The notes below the pieces were generated by a model. It had not been told where the DNA came from and ran no database searches. It was given only the letters and a program-made list of their open reading frames with translations. Shown here piece by piece: positions 40,523-50,194 of a DNA stretch of 64,000 nt; positions within the stretch are counted from its first letter, which is position 1; the number at the start of each line of letters is the position of its first letter. The translations under genes were made by a program, and so were the position numbers. The DNA comes from Sporosarcina sp. FSL K6-1508 (GTDB lineage: Bacteria > Bacillota > Bacilli > Bacillales_A > Planococcaceae). The stretch lies in contig NZ_JBBOXF010000001.1 in the NCBI RefSeq assembly GCF_038007465.1, forward strand, positions 3,855,001 through 3,919,000. Direction: 5' to 3'.

Positions 40523-41509
40523 CTATTTAAAATAGGCTTTAAATTCATTGGCAAAATGATGCCCCATCAACTTATAGCCTTCTGCATTCGGATGAAGATC
40601 GTCGGGTAATAAGTCCGCATGGGATTCACTCAGAATAGCCAAGCCATTCACATAGAATAGTTGATCATCACCATTTTTTCTAAATATCTCTACAATTTCT
40701 TGCACTTGTCGTCTCATCTCAACCAGCGTAAAACCAGCTAGATTAGGGGTTTCTTCTCTAAATGCCCCGTATATGGGCGAGCTTAAAACAATTGGTACAG
40801 ATGTATGTTTTTCGCGAATAATTTTTATAAATCCAATGATATTCGCTTGAAATGTTCGTTCATTGTAACTGTTTGCACCGTATATATTTATTCCCGCACA
40901 GAGGGATATGAAGTCAATAGGCGTATCCCTGATCGTTCTTGCAATCATTGGTTCATACTGACATTGCCCGCTGAATCCTAAACAAGTTAAATCCAAATCC
41001 AATTCTACTGCAGTGATAGCTGGCCATGTTTTTGAAGGGCTTTCCGCGGCATGGCATTGAGTGATGGAGCTTCCATAGGCAAGCCACTTTTTTCGTAAAG
41101 ATGAGCAATTGCTCCACTCCGCATCTTTAGTAATATAAACATTCCTTAAGGCAACTTTTTGTTGTTGTGATAAGTAAATTTCAACAAGTTTATTTCTTGT
41201 TAAAAGACTATCCACTGTAAAAGACATTTCCTTAGGGCTCACAATTATTGTTTTCACGAATTCCCTATCAATCACAAGGTCGAATTCTAATTCAGTTTCA
41301 GACGCCGCAAATTCCAGTTTTATTTTTGATGAATTTGTTACAAATGTTAGTCGAACACCGGCAGGTACTTCCGCTAGTCCGTTCAGTTGATTTGGCGTAT
41401 AAAAATCCCTTTCTTCGTGAAAAATTCTCCAAGGTACGATGAACTCTCCGCTTTTTTCGAGTGATATAGCGCCTAGCACTGTTTCTGAATTCAATACAAT
41501 TGGTTTCAT
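40523..41509 (-). CDS. SGNH/GDSL esterase, SsfX3-like
   Basis: 328 aa: an N-terminal beta-sandwich (~1-140) and a C-terminal SGNH hydrolase. Block I Ser is in YGSSITQC, block II Gly in GFSGQCQ, block III Asn in CAGINIYG, and the Asp-His pair in LPDDLHPNAEGY. No signal peptide, so intracellular. Beside nanE it may remove O-acetyl groups from sialic acid or amino sugars; inference from context. Confidence 0.85.
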   Translation of the reverse strand: MKPIVLNSETVLGAISLEKSGEFIVPWRIFHEERDFYTPNQLNGLAEVPAGVRLTFVTNSSKIKLEFAASETELEFDLVIDREFVKTIIVSPKEMSFTVDSLLTRNKLVEIYLSQQQKVALRNVYITKDAEWSNCSSLRKKWLAYGSSITQCHAAESPSKTWPAITAVELDLDLTCLGFSGQCQYEPMIARTIRDTPIDFISLCAGINIYGANSYNERTFQANIIGFIKIIREKHTSVPIVLSSPIYGAFREETPNLAGFTLVEMRRQVQEIVEIFRKNGDDQLFYVNGLAILSESHADLLPDDLHPNAEGYKLMGHHFANEFKAYFK

Positions 41510-41544
41510 TTATACACCGCCTATTCGTTCATTTTAACATGGCA

Positions 41545-41937
41545 TTAGATTTTCAAGTTGGTCTTATCAATCATACCTTTAATCACTTCAATTTTCTCCA
41601 AATCCCCTACGGATACCGACTCCAATGGTTCCCTAACGCTACCAATGTTTAAACCTCTTAATTTAAAATCTTCTTTTATAACAGAATACATTGATCCATT
41701 CAATGAACATGATGAAATACTAATGTCCTTAATAATACGTTGGATTTTTCTAGCACCCGGGAAGTTACCTGCCGGATACATATTGTTCATCCAGGCCATT
41801 AAAGACAATAAATTCTTCGTGAGTCGACGCTTTAAATCTTTCATTATCCATAACAGGGAGTAGGCACAACGGTAACCATACGAATTCCAGCGAGTCCACG
41901 AAATTAACAAGATATGAAGCAAGATTATTATCACCAC
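41545..41937 (-). pseudogene. Degenerate N-acetylneuraminate lyase-like gene
   Basis: The last ~75 codons read as the C-terminal end of the DapA/NanA family (ARKIQRIIKDI ... SVIKEDFKLRG ... VREPLESVSV). Upstream the family match continues in another frame (STHEEFIVFNGLDEQYVSGR, ending in a stop near 41762), and the usual Gly-rich segment after it is missing. So the gene has lost its 5' part, an internal piece and its frame. Confidence 0.75.
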
Positions 41938-42042
41938 GCTCTTTTCTTCTATCTAAAAAATAAAATGATTAACAGGTTCAAATCCGGGTATTACAAGAAC
42001 ATGCATCATTCAACTTAGACAAACTTATTGGAGGAGATTGAA

Positions 42043-42336
42043 ATGGATTTAAAACTTAATGGTGAAAAAAAATGGTTGAAGCTCGGAGCGGCAACATTAC
42101 TATCAGTTGGAATGCTCGCTGCTTGTGGTGACAAGGATGATGATGTTGACGTAGATGTTAACAAACCTGTAGAAGATGTCACTCCTGATGATGGCACGGA
42201 TACTAATGTAGATTTGGATACTGATGATGGTACGGATACAGATGTAGATTTGGATGCAGATATTGAGGATGATGGCGATGGTGTCGTTGATGATAAGAAA
42301 GATGACGACCATATCGAAGATGGTAGCGACGGTTAA
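42043..42336 (+). CDS. Asp-rich lipoprotein
   Basis: 97 aa from ATG 42043 behind TTGGAGGAG. A lipobox LAAC ends the signal peptide near residue 27; the rest is an extremely acidic Asp/Thr repeat (DDGTDTNVDLDTDDGTDTDV), likely disordered and cation-binding at the cell surface. No family function known. Confidence 0.7.
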   Translation: MDLKLNGEKKWLKLGAATLLSVGMLAACGDKDDDVDVDVNKPVEDVTPDDGTDTNVDLDTDDGTDTDVDLDADIEDDGDGVVDDKKDDDHIEDGSDG

Positions 42337-42360
42337 TTAGAACATCTGCAGTAGCACATA

Positions 42361-42410
42361 CCCCAAAAAGGACTAGATGGCATAGTAGCCGTCCAGTCCT
42401 TTTTGGGGTT
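42361..42410. terminator. Bidirectional terminator
   Basis: CCCCAAAAAGGACTAGATGG and CCGTCCAGTCCTTTTTGGGG pair over about 20 bp between the convergent lipoprotein and nupC genes. Confidence 0.92.
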
Positions 42411-42423
42411 CAAAGTTTTAGTT

Positions 42424-43635
42424 TCAAATGAACATTCCAGCGATTGCAGCACTCAATAACGAAGCTAACATTCCTGCTGCCACTGAGCGAATGCCAAGTT
42501 TTGCAATGTCAGGGCGACGACTAGGTGCTAGAGAACCTAATCCGCCAAGAAGAATCGCCAGTGAACTTAAGTTCGCAAATCCACAGAGTGCAAAGCTCAC
42601 GACGATAACTGTTTTAGGACTGAGTGATGCAATTTCCGGAGCGAATGACGCATACGCAACAAACTCATTCAACACAAGCTTCTGACCGATGAATCCTCCT
42701 GCTGTAACTGCCTCAGTCCAAGGAACACCAATAGCGAAAGCGAGCGGTGCAAATAGAACGCCCAAAATCCCCTCAACCGTCAAAGACTCAAAACCAACCA
42801 ATTTCCCGAGTCCACCTAACATTCCATTCATTAAAGCGATAAGCGCAATGAATGCCAGTAGCATTGCACCGACGTTAAGGGCAAGTTTTAATCCATCTCC
42901 TGCCCCACGAGCTGCTGCATCAATGACGTTCACAGATTCCTGATCCTTTTCCATCTCAAATTCGGCGACTTCCGACTTTTCCGTTTCAGGTATAAATATT
43001 TTAGCCATTATTAACCCTGCTGGAGCAGCCATGAAACTTGCCGCAATCAAATACTCAAGCGGAACACCCAAAAGAGCATAACCCGCAAGAACTGAACCGG
43101 CAACAGATGCAAGTCCGCCTGTCATAACCGCAAAAAGCTCTGACTTTGTCATATTTGCCAAAAACGGTCGAATGACAAGTGGCGCTTCCGTTTGTCCGAC
43201 AAAGATATTCGCTGCCGAAGATACTGATTCCGCCTTACTTGTACCGAGCAGCTTCGACAAAGCACCACCAATCAGTTTAATGATCATCTGCATAATTCCC
43301 AGATAATATAAAACGGAAATCAAGGATGAAAAGAAAATGATAATTGTCAACACTTGGAACGCAAAGACGAAACCGAATCCTTCAACATCTGCTGCTGGGC
43401 CGAAAAGAAATGCAACGCCCTCTCCTGCATAATCAATGACATTTTGAACGAGTCCCGAAAACCAAATTAACCCGGCTCTACCCGCTTCCCATTTCAGAAC
43501 TACAAATGCAAACGTCACTTGTATGATTAAACCAACAACGATAGTCCGGTAATTAATCGATTTCTTTCCATTAGAGAAAAGAAATGCAATTCCTAACACG
43601 ACCACTATCCCTAAAAGCCCCCACAATAAATTCAA
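42424..43635 (-). CDS. nupC: Concentrative nucleoside transporter NupC
   Basis: 403 aa with TTG start at 43635 after AAAGAGGTG. CNT family: N-terminal three-TM Nucleos_tra2_N, gate domain, and motifs GQTEAPLVIRPFL, and near the end the EFVAYASF and CGFANLSS segments that bind nucleoside and sodium/proton. Supplies pyrimidine nucleosides to Pdp. Confidence 0.94.
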   Translation of the reverse strand: MNLLWGLLGIVVVLGIAFLFSNGKKSINYRTIVVGLIIQVTFAFVVLKWEAGRAGLIWFSGLVQNVIDYAGEGVAFLFGPAADVEGFGFVFAFQVLTIIIFFSSLISVLYYLGIMQMIIKLIGGALSKLLGTSKAESVSSAANIFVGQTEAPLVIRPFLANMTKSELFAVMTGGLASVAGSVLAGYALLGVPLEYLIAASFMAAPAGLIMAKIFIPETEKSEVAEFEMEKDQESVNVIDAAARGAGDGLKLALNVGAMLLAFIALIALMNGMLGGLGKLVGFESLTVEGILGVLFAPLAFAIGVPWTEAVTAGGFIGQKLVLNEFVAYASFAPEIASLSPKTVIVVSFALCGFANLSSLAILLGGLGSLAPSRRPDIAKLGIRSVAAGMLASLLSAAIAGMFI

Positions 43636-43905
43636 CTAGTACACCTCTTTAAACGGAATTTTTCCATTTATAATTTTGTTATTAATACGTCAATTCATAC
43701 TATGTAAAACTTCATTTAAACGTATGACGTCAGACAACTAAATGAGTTTATCAAACGAAATGAAATAAGTAAATGAATTGTGCGAAAAACAGGAAAAACT
43801 ATTTATTCAAAATGATTATGGTCTTAGTATTCCACAACTTTTCGACATTTACTCTTTCTTAATTCGACAAAATGAATTTTTCAACAAAAAGCAAGAAAAT
43901 CCCAA
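43636..43905. other. nupC upstream region
   Basis: A 270-bp A/T-rich gap. It must carry the nupC promoter, but I find no confident -35/-10 pair or operator. Nothing else is seen in it. Confidence 0.4.
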
Positions 43906-43940
43906 TCAAAAAGCCCGTTCCAAGATTTTGGAACGAGCTA
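43906..43940 (-). terminator. Terminator of xpt-pbuX
   Basis: On the minus strand AGCTCGTTCCAA and TTGGAACGGGCT form a stem, followed by TTTTTG, 15 bp after the pbuX stop. Confidence 0.88.
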
Positions 43941-43953
43941 ATTGCGTATCTAA

Positions 43954-45255
43954 TTAAACTTCCTGTTCAGATAACTGAACAGGTTCCTTCTTTTTCGAAG
44001 GCAACATATTAAATAAGATATTCAACACAATTGCAGTTACACTTCCTGCGACAATGCCATTACTCGTTAAAATTTTAAGACCTGTTGGGAATTGTGCGAA
44101 AAGCTCAGGTACAACAGTCACACCAAGCCCTATACCGATTGAACAAGCAATAATCATTGAATTCTCTTGGGAATCCGTAATAATTTTACTCAACATTTTA
44201 ATTCCTTGGGAAACGACCATTCCGAACATTGCAATCATCGCGCCACCTAAAACAGCATTTGGAATAATTGTTGTGAAAGCTGCGATTTTAGGAACAAAAC
44301 CGAGCGTAATCAACATAATACCCGCGATTAAAATAATTTTTCGTGATCTGACACCTGACATTTGAATTAAGCCGACATTTTGTGAAAACGTCGTATAAGG
44401 AAATGCATTGAAAATACCACCTAGTAAAACGGCAATCCCTTCCGCACGATAACCTTTTTCAAGATCTTTTTTCTTTATATCCCGCTCACAAATATCACCT
44501 AGCGCAAAGTAAACGCCTGTTGATTCAACAAGGGATACCATTGCAACAAGAATCATTGTCGCGATAGCTGGCCATTCAAAGGTCGGCATCCCAAAGTAAA
44601 AAGGTTCTACCATGTGGAAATAGGATGCTTCCCGAACAGCCGAAAAGTCAACTTTCCCCATAAATGTTGCGGCAACGGTCCCTACACCTAAACCAAGTAA
44701 AATGGAAATAGCTCGCATGAAACCAGTCGAAAATTTAAAAACGAGGAGTATAAAAAGCAAGGTACCGAATGACAATGCTATATTCGACAACGATCCAAAA
44801 TCACTCGCACCTTGCCCGCCGCCCATATTATTAATGGCGACTGGAATCAGAGTAATACCAATTATTGTAACCACTGAGCCCGTCACGACAGGCGGAAAGA
44901 ATCGGACAAGCTTACCGAAAAATCGGCTAATAACGATGACAAAAAGACCCGATACAATGATTGCTCCGTAAATAGCGGAGACATCCGACTCAACCCCAAT
45001 TGCAATCATCGGCCCGACTGCAGTGAAAGAACAGCCTAATACGACCGGTAATCCAATTCCGAAGAAACGGTTATTCATAATTTGTAATATTGTCGCAATC
45101 CCACACATTAAAATGTCGATTGAAACAAGATAAGTCAATTGTGTAGAAGTTAGGCCCAATGCATCCCCGACAATTAACGGTACGAGGACTGCCCCCGCAT
45201 ACATCGCCAAAACGTGTTGGAGACCTAAAGCAGTTGACTTAAGTGGATTGCTCAC
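43954..45255 (-). CDS. pbuX: Xanthine permease
   Basis: 433 aa NCS2/NAT-family symporter with about 13-14 membrane segments. The substrate motif is present around FGSLSNIALS and the SLVESTGVYFALGD segment of TM8; N-terminal GLQHVLAMYAGAVLVPL is the family opening. It overlaps xpt by 4 bp and shares its riboswitch. Confidence 0.94.
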   Translation of the reverse strand: MSNPLKSTALGLQHVLAMYAGAVLVPLIVGDALGLTSTQLTYLVSIDILMCGIATILQIMNNRFFGIGLPVVLGCSFTAVGPMIAIGVESDVSAIYGAIIVSGLFVIVISRFFGKLVRFFPPVVTGSVVTIIGITLIPVAINNMGGGQGASDFGSLSNIALSFGTLLFILLVFKFSTGFMRAISILLGLGVGTVAATFMGKVDFSAVREASYFHMVEPFYFGMPTFEWPAIATMILVAMVSLVESTGVYFALGDICERDIKKKDLEKGYRAEGIAVLLGGIFNAFPYTTFSQNVGLIQMSGVRSRKIILIAGIMLITLGFVPKIAAFTTIIPNAVLGGAMIAMFGMVVSQGIKMLSKIITDSQENSMIIACSIGIGLGVTVVPELFAQFPTGLKILTSNGIVAGSVTAIVLNILFNMLPSKKKEPVQLSEQEV

Positions 45256-45839
45256 CTGTTTTGTGCCTCCTCAAAAAACGCTACTTCTCCGTTTTCGAGT
45301 GAAGCAATATTTGCCAGTGACTCTACTCGGATGCCGCGTTCACGGATGAGCGCACCGCCTGGTTGGAATCCTTTTTCAATAACAATACCTACACCCGCCA
45401 ACTTCGCTCCAGCCTGCTCGATGATATCAAGTAACCCAAGCACAGCTTGTCCATTCGCAAGAAAGTCATCAATAATTAAAACCGTATCTTCTTTTGTAAT
45501 AAAATCTTTCGAAACGGAAATGTCATTCGTTTCGTTTTTTGTAAATGAATGAACACTCGCAGTGTACAGATGATCCACTAACGTTAGTGACTTCCGTTTG
45601 CGTGCAAAGATTACCGGGACATGTAATATCAAACCCGCCATCATTGAAGGAGCAATACCTGACGACTCAATCGTTAGGATTTTTGTGATTCCTGCATCTT
45701 CAAATCGCGTTGCAAATTCTTCCCCTACTGCCTGCATAAGAGGCGGATCTATCTGATGGTTCAAAAATGAATCTACTTTTAACACCTGATTGGATAACAC
45801 TTTACCGTCTTGTACAATTTTATCTTTTAATAATTTCAA
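45252..45839 (-). CDS. xpt: Xanthine phosphoribosyltransferase
   Basis: 195 aa with TTG start at 45839 after GAAGGAGGAAT; the reading frame extends further upstream into the riboswitch without a start site. Opening LKLLKDKIVQDGKVLSNQVL matches B. subtilis Xpt; PRPP site is VLIIDDFLANGQA. Converts xanthine plus PRPP to XMP. Confidence 0.95.
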   Translation of the reverse strand: MKLLKDKIVQDGKVLSNQVLKVDSFLNHQIDPPLMQAVGEEFATRFEDAGITKILTIESSGIAPSMMAGLILHVPVIFARKRKSLTLVDHLYTASVHSFTKNETNDISVSKDFITKEDTVLIIDDFLANGQAVLGLLDIIEQAGAKLAGVGIVIEKGFQPGGALIRERGIRVESLANIASLENGEVAFFEEAQNR

Positions 45840-45879
45840 AATACTATTCCTCCTTCTCGTTTTCACGATCAAGAGCCAA

Positions 45880-45947
45880 TAAAAATAAGCCCGTTGACCG
45901 TGCATCCATTCAAACCATGAGTGGAGCAAGGTCATTCGAGCTTATTT
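45880..45947 (-). terminator. Riboswitch-controlled terminator before xpt
   Basis: On the minus strand AATAAGCTCGAATGACC and GGTCAACGGGCTTATT pair in a long stem (loop ~29 nt) followed by TTTTATT, ending about 40 bp before the xpt start. It is the probable off-state hairpin of the guanine riboswitch. A weaker hairpin (CGTACTCC/GGGGTATG, 45967-45990) lies between aptamer and terminator. Confidence 0.8.
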
Positions 45948-46009
45948 GCCGAATGGAAAAGAAAAGGAGGCATACCCCCTTTAAGGAGTACGACCCTTTC
46001 AATCCGTTG

Positions 46010-46084
46010 CTGCCCATAGTCGATTTATTTACGGTAAATCGGTAGAAACTTGCAGGCCATATCCCTGCGATTATATGAGTGAAT
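46010..46084 (-). promoter_or_regulatory. Guanine-class purine riboswitch aptamer
   Basis: The minus strand reads ACTCATATAATCGCAGGGAT, ATGGCCTGCAAGTTTCTACC, CCGTAAA and CGACTATGGG in order: P1, J1/2, P2/L2, P3/L3 and the J3/1 with C at the specificity position, hence guanine/hypoxanthine/xanthine rather than adenine. P1 pairs CTCATA with TATGGG. It controls xpt-pbuX. Confidence 0.96.
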
Positions 46085-46183
46085 GCTATTAGAATGTTAT
46101 TAGTATAGCACGGGAAATCCAGATTTCAATGTCCTTCAAAGTTAAAAAAAGATTCTATTAATTCAACAAAGTTACTAGGCGAG

Positions 46184-47452
46184 ATGAATATGTTATTCTT
46201 GAGGAAACATACAGATTTTGGGGGCATTATTTTGAACAAACCACATTCCGGATATACAAGTAAAAAATTGAAATTCACACGCAATAGTTGGTTTCTTCTA
46301 ATCGGGGTCATTTTCATTGCGTCCACACTTCGATCGCCTTTAACATCTGTCGGACCATTGGTTTCTTCCATTCGGGACAGTTTAACCATCTCAAATGTGC
46401 TGGCTGGATTCTTAACGACTATTCCTCTGCTCGCGTTTGCACTTATTTCACCTTTTGCACCGAAAATCGCGCGCCGCTTTGGTATGGAGCTGACATTATT
46501 CGCTTCTCTAATTTTATTGACTGCGGGTATCCTAATTCGTTCTCTGGGTACAACACCCAATTTGCTAATCGGGACTTTCCTGCTTGGACTTGCCATTGCA
46601 TTTGGTAATGTTTTATTGCCAAGTTTGATAAAACTTAATTTCCCGCTGCACATGGGTCTCATTACCGGAATTTATTCGGTCGCTATGAATTTATCTGCAG
46701 CCATCGCGGTTGGCGTCAGTGCACCACTTGCCCATAATACTCAGTTTGGATGGAAAGGGGCGTTAGGCATCTGGGCACTGCTAACATTTATCGCTTTGCT
46801 CGTCTGGCTTCCGCAACTTAAAAACAAAAAATCGCCAGGTTCCTTGGAGGTTCCATTGGAAAAAGCCAAAACGCCCTCGTTATGGCGTTCCCCATTGGCA
46901 TGGAATGTTACCTTCTTTATGGGGTTCCAGTCCTTGATATTTTATACAACTTCCGCCTGGATGCCTGAGGTATTAAAAACACAAGGAATTAGTGCCGATA
47001 GTGCTGGCTGGATGGTTTCTCTCTTGCAATTTTCACAACTTCCTATGACGTTCATTGTTCCGATTCTAGCGAGCAAAGTAAAAGATCAGCGCTGGATTGT
47101 AGCGGGGGTCGCACTGTTATACCTCTTGGGCTATGGAGGTATCATGACGGGCACTACTGCACTTGTCCCACTCTGGATGATCTTGATTGGAATTGCGGGC
47201 GGCGCAGCATTTGGACTTTCCATGATGTTCTTCTCATTAAGAACACGGACACCACATGAAGCAGCAGATCTATCAGGTATGGCACAGTCCTTCGGCTATT
47301 CGCTTGCAGCGATTGGACCAGTACTATTCGGATTGTTACATGATTTCACATCAGGCTGGACGGTGCCAATGCTAATCATCATCATCGCATCTTTAATCGT
47401 CCTCCTATCCGGCATGAAAGCAGGAAAGAACACGTTCGTTACTCCGGAATAG
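46184..47452 (+). CDS. CynX/NimT-family MFS transporter
   Basis: 422 aa, 12 membrane segments. The opening ASTLRSPLTSVGPLV and the GMELTLFASLIL / GVLLPSLIK-like segments are typical of the cyanate transporter family (YycB/YeaN type). The start is uncertain: a TTG at 46232 with GGGGG upstream would give a shorter N-terminus. Substrate unknown. Confidence 0.85.
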   Translation: MNMLFLRKHTDFGGIILNKPHSGYTSKKLKFTRNSWFLLIGVIFIASTLRSPLTSVGPLVSSIRDSLTISNVLAGFLTTIPLLAFALISPFAPKIARRFGMELTLFASLILLTAGILIRSLGTTPNLLIGTFLLGLAIAFGNVLLPSLIKLNFPLHMGLITGIYSVAMNLSAAIAVGVSAPLAHNTQFGWKGALGIWALLTFIALLVWLPQLKNKKSPGSLEVPLEKAKTPSLWRSPLAWNVTFFMGFQSLIFYTTSAWMPEVLKTQGISADSAGWMVSLLQFSQLPMTFIVPILASKVKDQRWIVAGVALLYLLGYGGIMTGTTALVPLWMILIGIAGGAAFGLSMMFFSLRTRTPHEAADLSGMAQSFGYSLAAIGPVLFGLLHDFTSGWTVPMLIIIIASLIVLLSGMKAGKNTFVTPE

Positions 47453-47476
47453 GTGCTTGGAAATAGTCACATAACG

Positions 47477-47512
47477 AAAAGGCTGTAAACCAATATGGTT
47501 TACAGCCTTTTT
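47477..47512. terminator. Bidirectional terminator
   Basis: AAAAGGCTGTAAACC and GGTTTACAGCCTTTTT form a perfect stem with a short loop between the convergent MFS and cstA genes. Confidence 0.93.
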
Positions 47513-47527
47513 CAAGTCATCCTTTTC

Positions 47528-48958
47528 TTAATCGACACCAATATCTGTTTCAATCTTATCTGCTTTGTTCTTCTTGGCTTTTACAAAGAACATCACTGTC
47601 AAAATAACAGTTAAAACTAACCCAACGACAAATGATAGATTGAGATCTAAATTAAATCCTATCTTCTGATTTAAAATATAGACAAATACCATATAGGTGA
47701 TAAACAGTGCTGGCACTAGCGATACAAAGTAATTCTTGCCTTTAATCAATAGATACATTGTCGCGATCCATAATGCTATAGCCGCAGTCGCTTGGTTTGC
47801 CCAAGAAAAGTATCTCCACAAGATGTTGAAGTCAATTTGTGTTAACAAAGCTGATATAGCAAACAAAGGAACAGCAATCAGTAAACGTTTCAATAATTTT
47901 TTTTGATCGATCTTTAAATAGTCTCCAATAATCGTACGTGCCGCCCGGAATGCTGTATCTCCCGATGTAATCGGAAGTACAATAGCCCCTAATACCGCGA
48001 TCGTTCCTCCAATAGCTCCTAATAATGTCATTGACACTTCATTGACGACAGCTGAAGGAGTACCTGAATTAATAAATTCATTTAATGTCATTCCATCAAA
48101 CATACTCATCGATGCAGCTGCCCAAATCATTGCGATAACAGCTTCCGCAATCATCATTCCATAAAATATGTAACGACCTTGAGACTCTTTTTCTACCGTT
48201 CTAGAGATAATCGGTGATTGCGTCGCATGGAAACCGGATAATGCACCACACGTAATTGTAAAGAATAATATCGGGAATATCGGTAAATTATTCGGATGCA
48301 TATTTTCAAGACTTAATTCTGGAATCGTATAATCCGAAAATAGTAACGCTCCCCCGACACCCAGCGTTCCAAGCAAAAGAACAGCGCCGAAATACGGATA
48401 CAATCTACCAATGATTTTATCAATCGGAAGAATTGTAGATAAAAAATAATAAGCAAAAATAACGGCGATGATGATCCATAAAGCTACTTTGCCGTTTAAT
48501 AATATACTTAATAAGGATGCCGGTGTCGTAACAAATACGGTCCCAACTAAAAGCAAAAGCAATAATGCAAAAATATTTACAATATGTTTAGAGACTTTGC
48601 CTAAGAATTTCCCAGCCAGTTCCGGAATATGCGCTCCTTTATTTCTAAGTGAGATCATACCAGTTAAATAATCATGCACCGCTCCGGCGAAAATGGAACC
48701 TAAAACAATCCATAAAAATGCAACGGGTCCATATAATGCACCCATAATCGGTCCGAAAATCGGGCCTGTTCCAGCTATATTCAACAGCTGAATCAACGCA
48801 TTTTTATGTTTATTCATCGGCACGAAGTCTACACCGTCATTATTTTCATAAGCAGGCGTTTTCCTAGACTCAGCAGGTCCGAATATTTTTTCGATGACTT
48901 TGCCGTACGTAAAGTATCCTACAACTAAAAGTACGATTGACACGATAAAAGTTATCAC
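47528..48958 (-). CDS. cstA: CstA-family transporter (probable pyruvate/peptide uptake)
   Basis: 476 aa with GTG start at 48958 after AGGGGTG. CstA signature: VDFVPMNKHKNALIQLLNIA then GPIFGPIMGALYG near residue 65, followed by about 13 membrane segments, shorter than E. coli CstA. Family members are pyruvate/H+ symporters (BtsT, CstA). The neighbouring LytST-type pair parallels BtsSR-BtsT, so pyruvate is the likely substrate; inference. Confidence 0.9.
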   Translation of the reverse strand: MITFIVSIVLLVVGYFTYGKVIEKIFGPAESRKTPAYENNDGVDFVPMNKHKNALIQLLNIAGTGPIFGPIMGALYGPVAFLWIVLGSIFAGAVHDYLTGMISLRNKGAHIPELAGKFLGKVSKHIVNIFALLLLLLVGTVFVTTPASLLSILLNGKVALWIIIAVIFAYYFLSTILPIDKIIGRLYPYFGAVLLLGTLGVGGALLFSDYTIPELSLENMHPNNLPIFPILFFTITCGALSGFHATQSPIISRTVEKESQGRYIFYGMMIAEAVIAMIWAAASMSMFDGMTLNEFINSGTPSAVVNEVSMTLLGAIGGTIAVLGAIVLPITSGDTAFRAARTIIGDYLKIDQKKLLKRLLIAVPLFAISALLTQIDFNILWRYFSWANQATAAIALWIATMYLLIKGKNYFVSLVPALFITYMVFVYILNQKIGFNLDLNLSFVVGLVLTVILTVMFFVKAKKNKADKIETDIGVD

Positions 48959-49465
48959 ATTTACACCCCTATTTCACTTTAATTAGACCAAAAGTAAGTC
49001 GCCCACTTGTAATACTCAACAATTGGCGAAAGCAGACTTTTCATCTATTCCCTTAAGAACATAGTATGAAGAATTTCTTCCTTCATGACTAAATCGATAC
49101 TATATATATGTTGAACAAATGAGTGCAGCGTCTGCTCTTTACAAAGGCTTTTGGGAGGCCACTGAAAAAGTCCCAATGCTTAGAACGAATCAGAATTCCT
49201 GCTACTGTCGCTTCTATGCTTTGTGGATGCTTCCCGCGAAAATCCAGAAAGCGCCAAGCGTTCTACAATCCACACCCCGACTTACAACTCTCTCAATATT
49301 GAGCGCCACAGCAGATTCAATGGAATTCTTTAATTCAACATATATATTTAGTTTATAGGGATTTTTCTGATATAGGTGTGTATTTCCTTAACATGTCGAA
49401 ATCATCTATTAACAAGTCGCTATAGGAGCTTAAAATGTATATGGACAAGCTAAATGATGGTCCAT
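48959..49465. repeat. Gene-free stretch with decayed repeat, copy B
   Basis: It holds the cstA leader and, from ~49144 to 49345, the segment homologous to copy A at 34455-34810. Here the blocks are continuous: GGGAGGCCACTGAAAAAGTC, GCTTTGTGGATGCTTCC, GCGTTCTACAATCC, ACAACTCTCTCA, CCACAGCAGATTCAATGG, TTCAACATAT. The first block resembles an insertion-sequence terminus. No intact transposase remains. Confidence 0.6.
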
Positions 49466-50194
49466 TCATAATTCAAGACGATGCTGCAATTGTTTTGCAT
49501 AATTTCTGCTGACAGAAAGTTTCTCCTTTCGGCCTTCCAATTCAAGCTGATAGGCCCCATTAAACCATGGAGTCAATCTTGTAACGTAATTTAAATTGAC
49601 GAGATACCCCCTATGTATTCGGAAAAAGAAGAAAGGAACTAACCGACTTTCCAATTCTTTCAATGATACCTTCACTTCGTATTCTCGTGAACTCGTGACA
49701 ATTTTCGTCGCCTTTTCTTCTCGATACATATACAAGATATCTTTTAGGTGAATATAATCGATTTCTCCGTCCGCCTCAACAGCCAACTTTCCTAGAGTGC
49801 TTGCTGTTTCTGTCGGTATAGATTGATAAACTTCTCTCTCAATCCTGCCGATTGTTTGCTTCAACTGTTCCTGATCATACGGTTTCAATAGATAATCGAT
49901 CGCGTTAATTCGAAATGCTTCTGCAGCAAATTGAGGATAAGCAGTGGCAAAAACAATTATGGGAACTTTTTTGAATTCCATCAATGACTTGGCTACTTCC
50001 ATGCCATTCATTTTAGGCATTTCCACATCCAAAAACACCACCTCTGGTTGCAGTTGCAATGCTTGCAAAATAGCCGATTCCCCGTTCTCCGCCTCCCCCA
50101 CTACTTGAATGCCGGTGAAATTTCCCATCAAATAAATTAACTCTTCTCGGGCATAACGTTCATCATCTACAATTAATGTCCGGATTGGCTGCAT
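49466..50194 (-). CDS. LytTR-family response regulator
   Basis: 242 aa from ATG 50194, which overlaps the kinase stop by one base. Receiver with phosphoacceptor Asp in VVFLDVEMPKMNG and a C-terminal LytTR DNA-binding domain (IHLKDILYMYREE ... RIHRGYLVNLNYV). Partner of the LytS-type kinase; likely activator of cstA. Confidence 0.92.
   Translation of the reverse strand: MQPIRTLIVDDERYAREELIYLMGNFTGIQVVGEAENGESAILQALQLQPEVVFLDVEMPKMNGMEVAKSLMEFKKVPIIVFATAYPQFAAEAFRINAIDYLLKPYDQEQLKQTIGRIEREVYQSIPTETASTLGKLAVEADGEIDYIHLKDILYMYREEKATKIVTSSREYEVKVSLKELESRLVPFFFFRIHRGYLVNLNYVTRLTPWFNGAYQLELEGRKEKLSVSRNYAKQLQHRLEL

Noticed and set aside
46126..46662. Minus-strand 178-aa frame opposite the MFS gene start
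   Set aside because: Antisense to a clear 12-TM transporter and highly basic without features.
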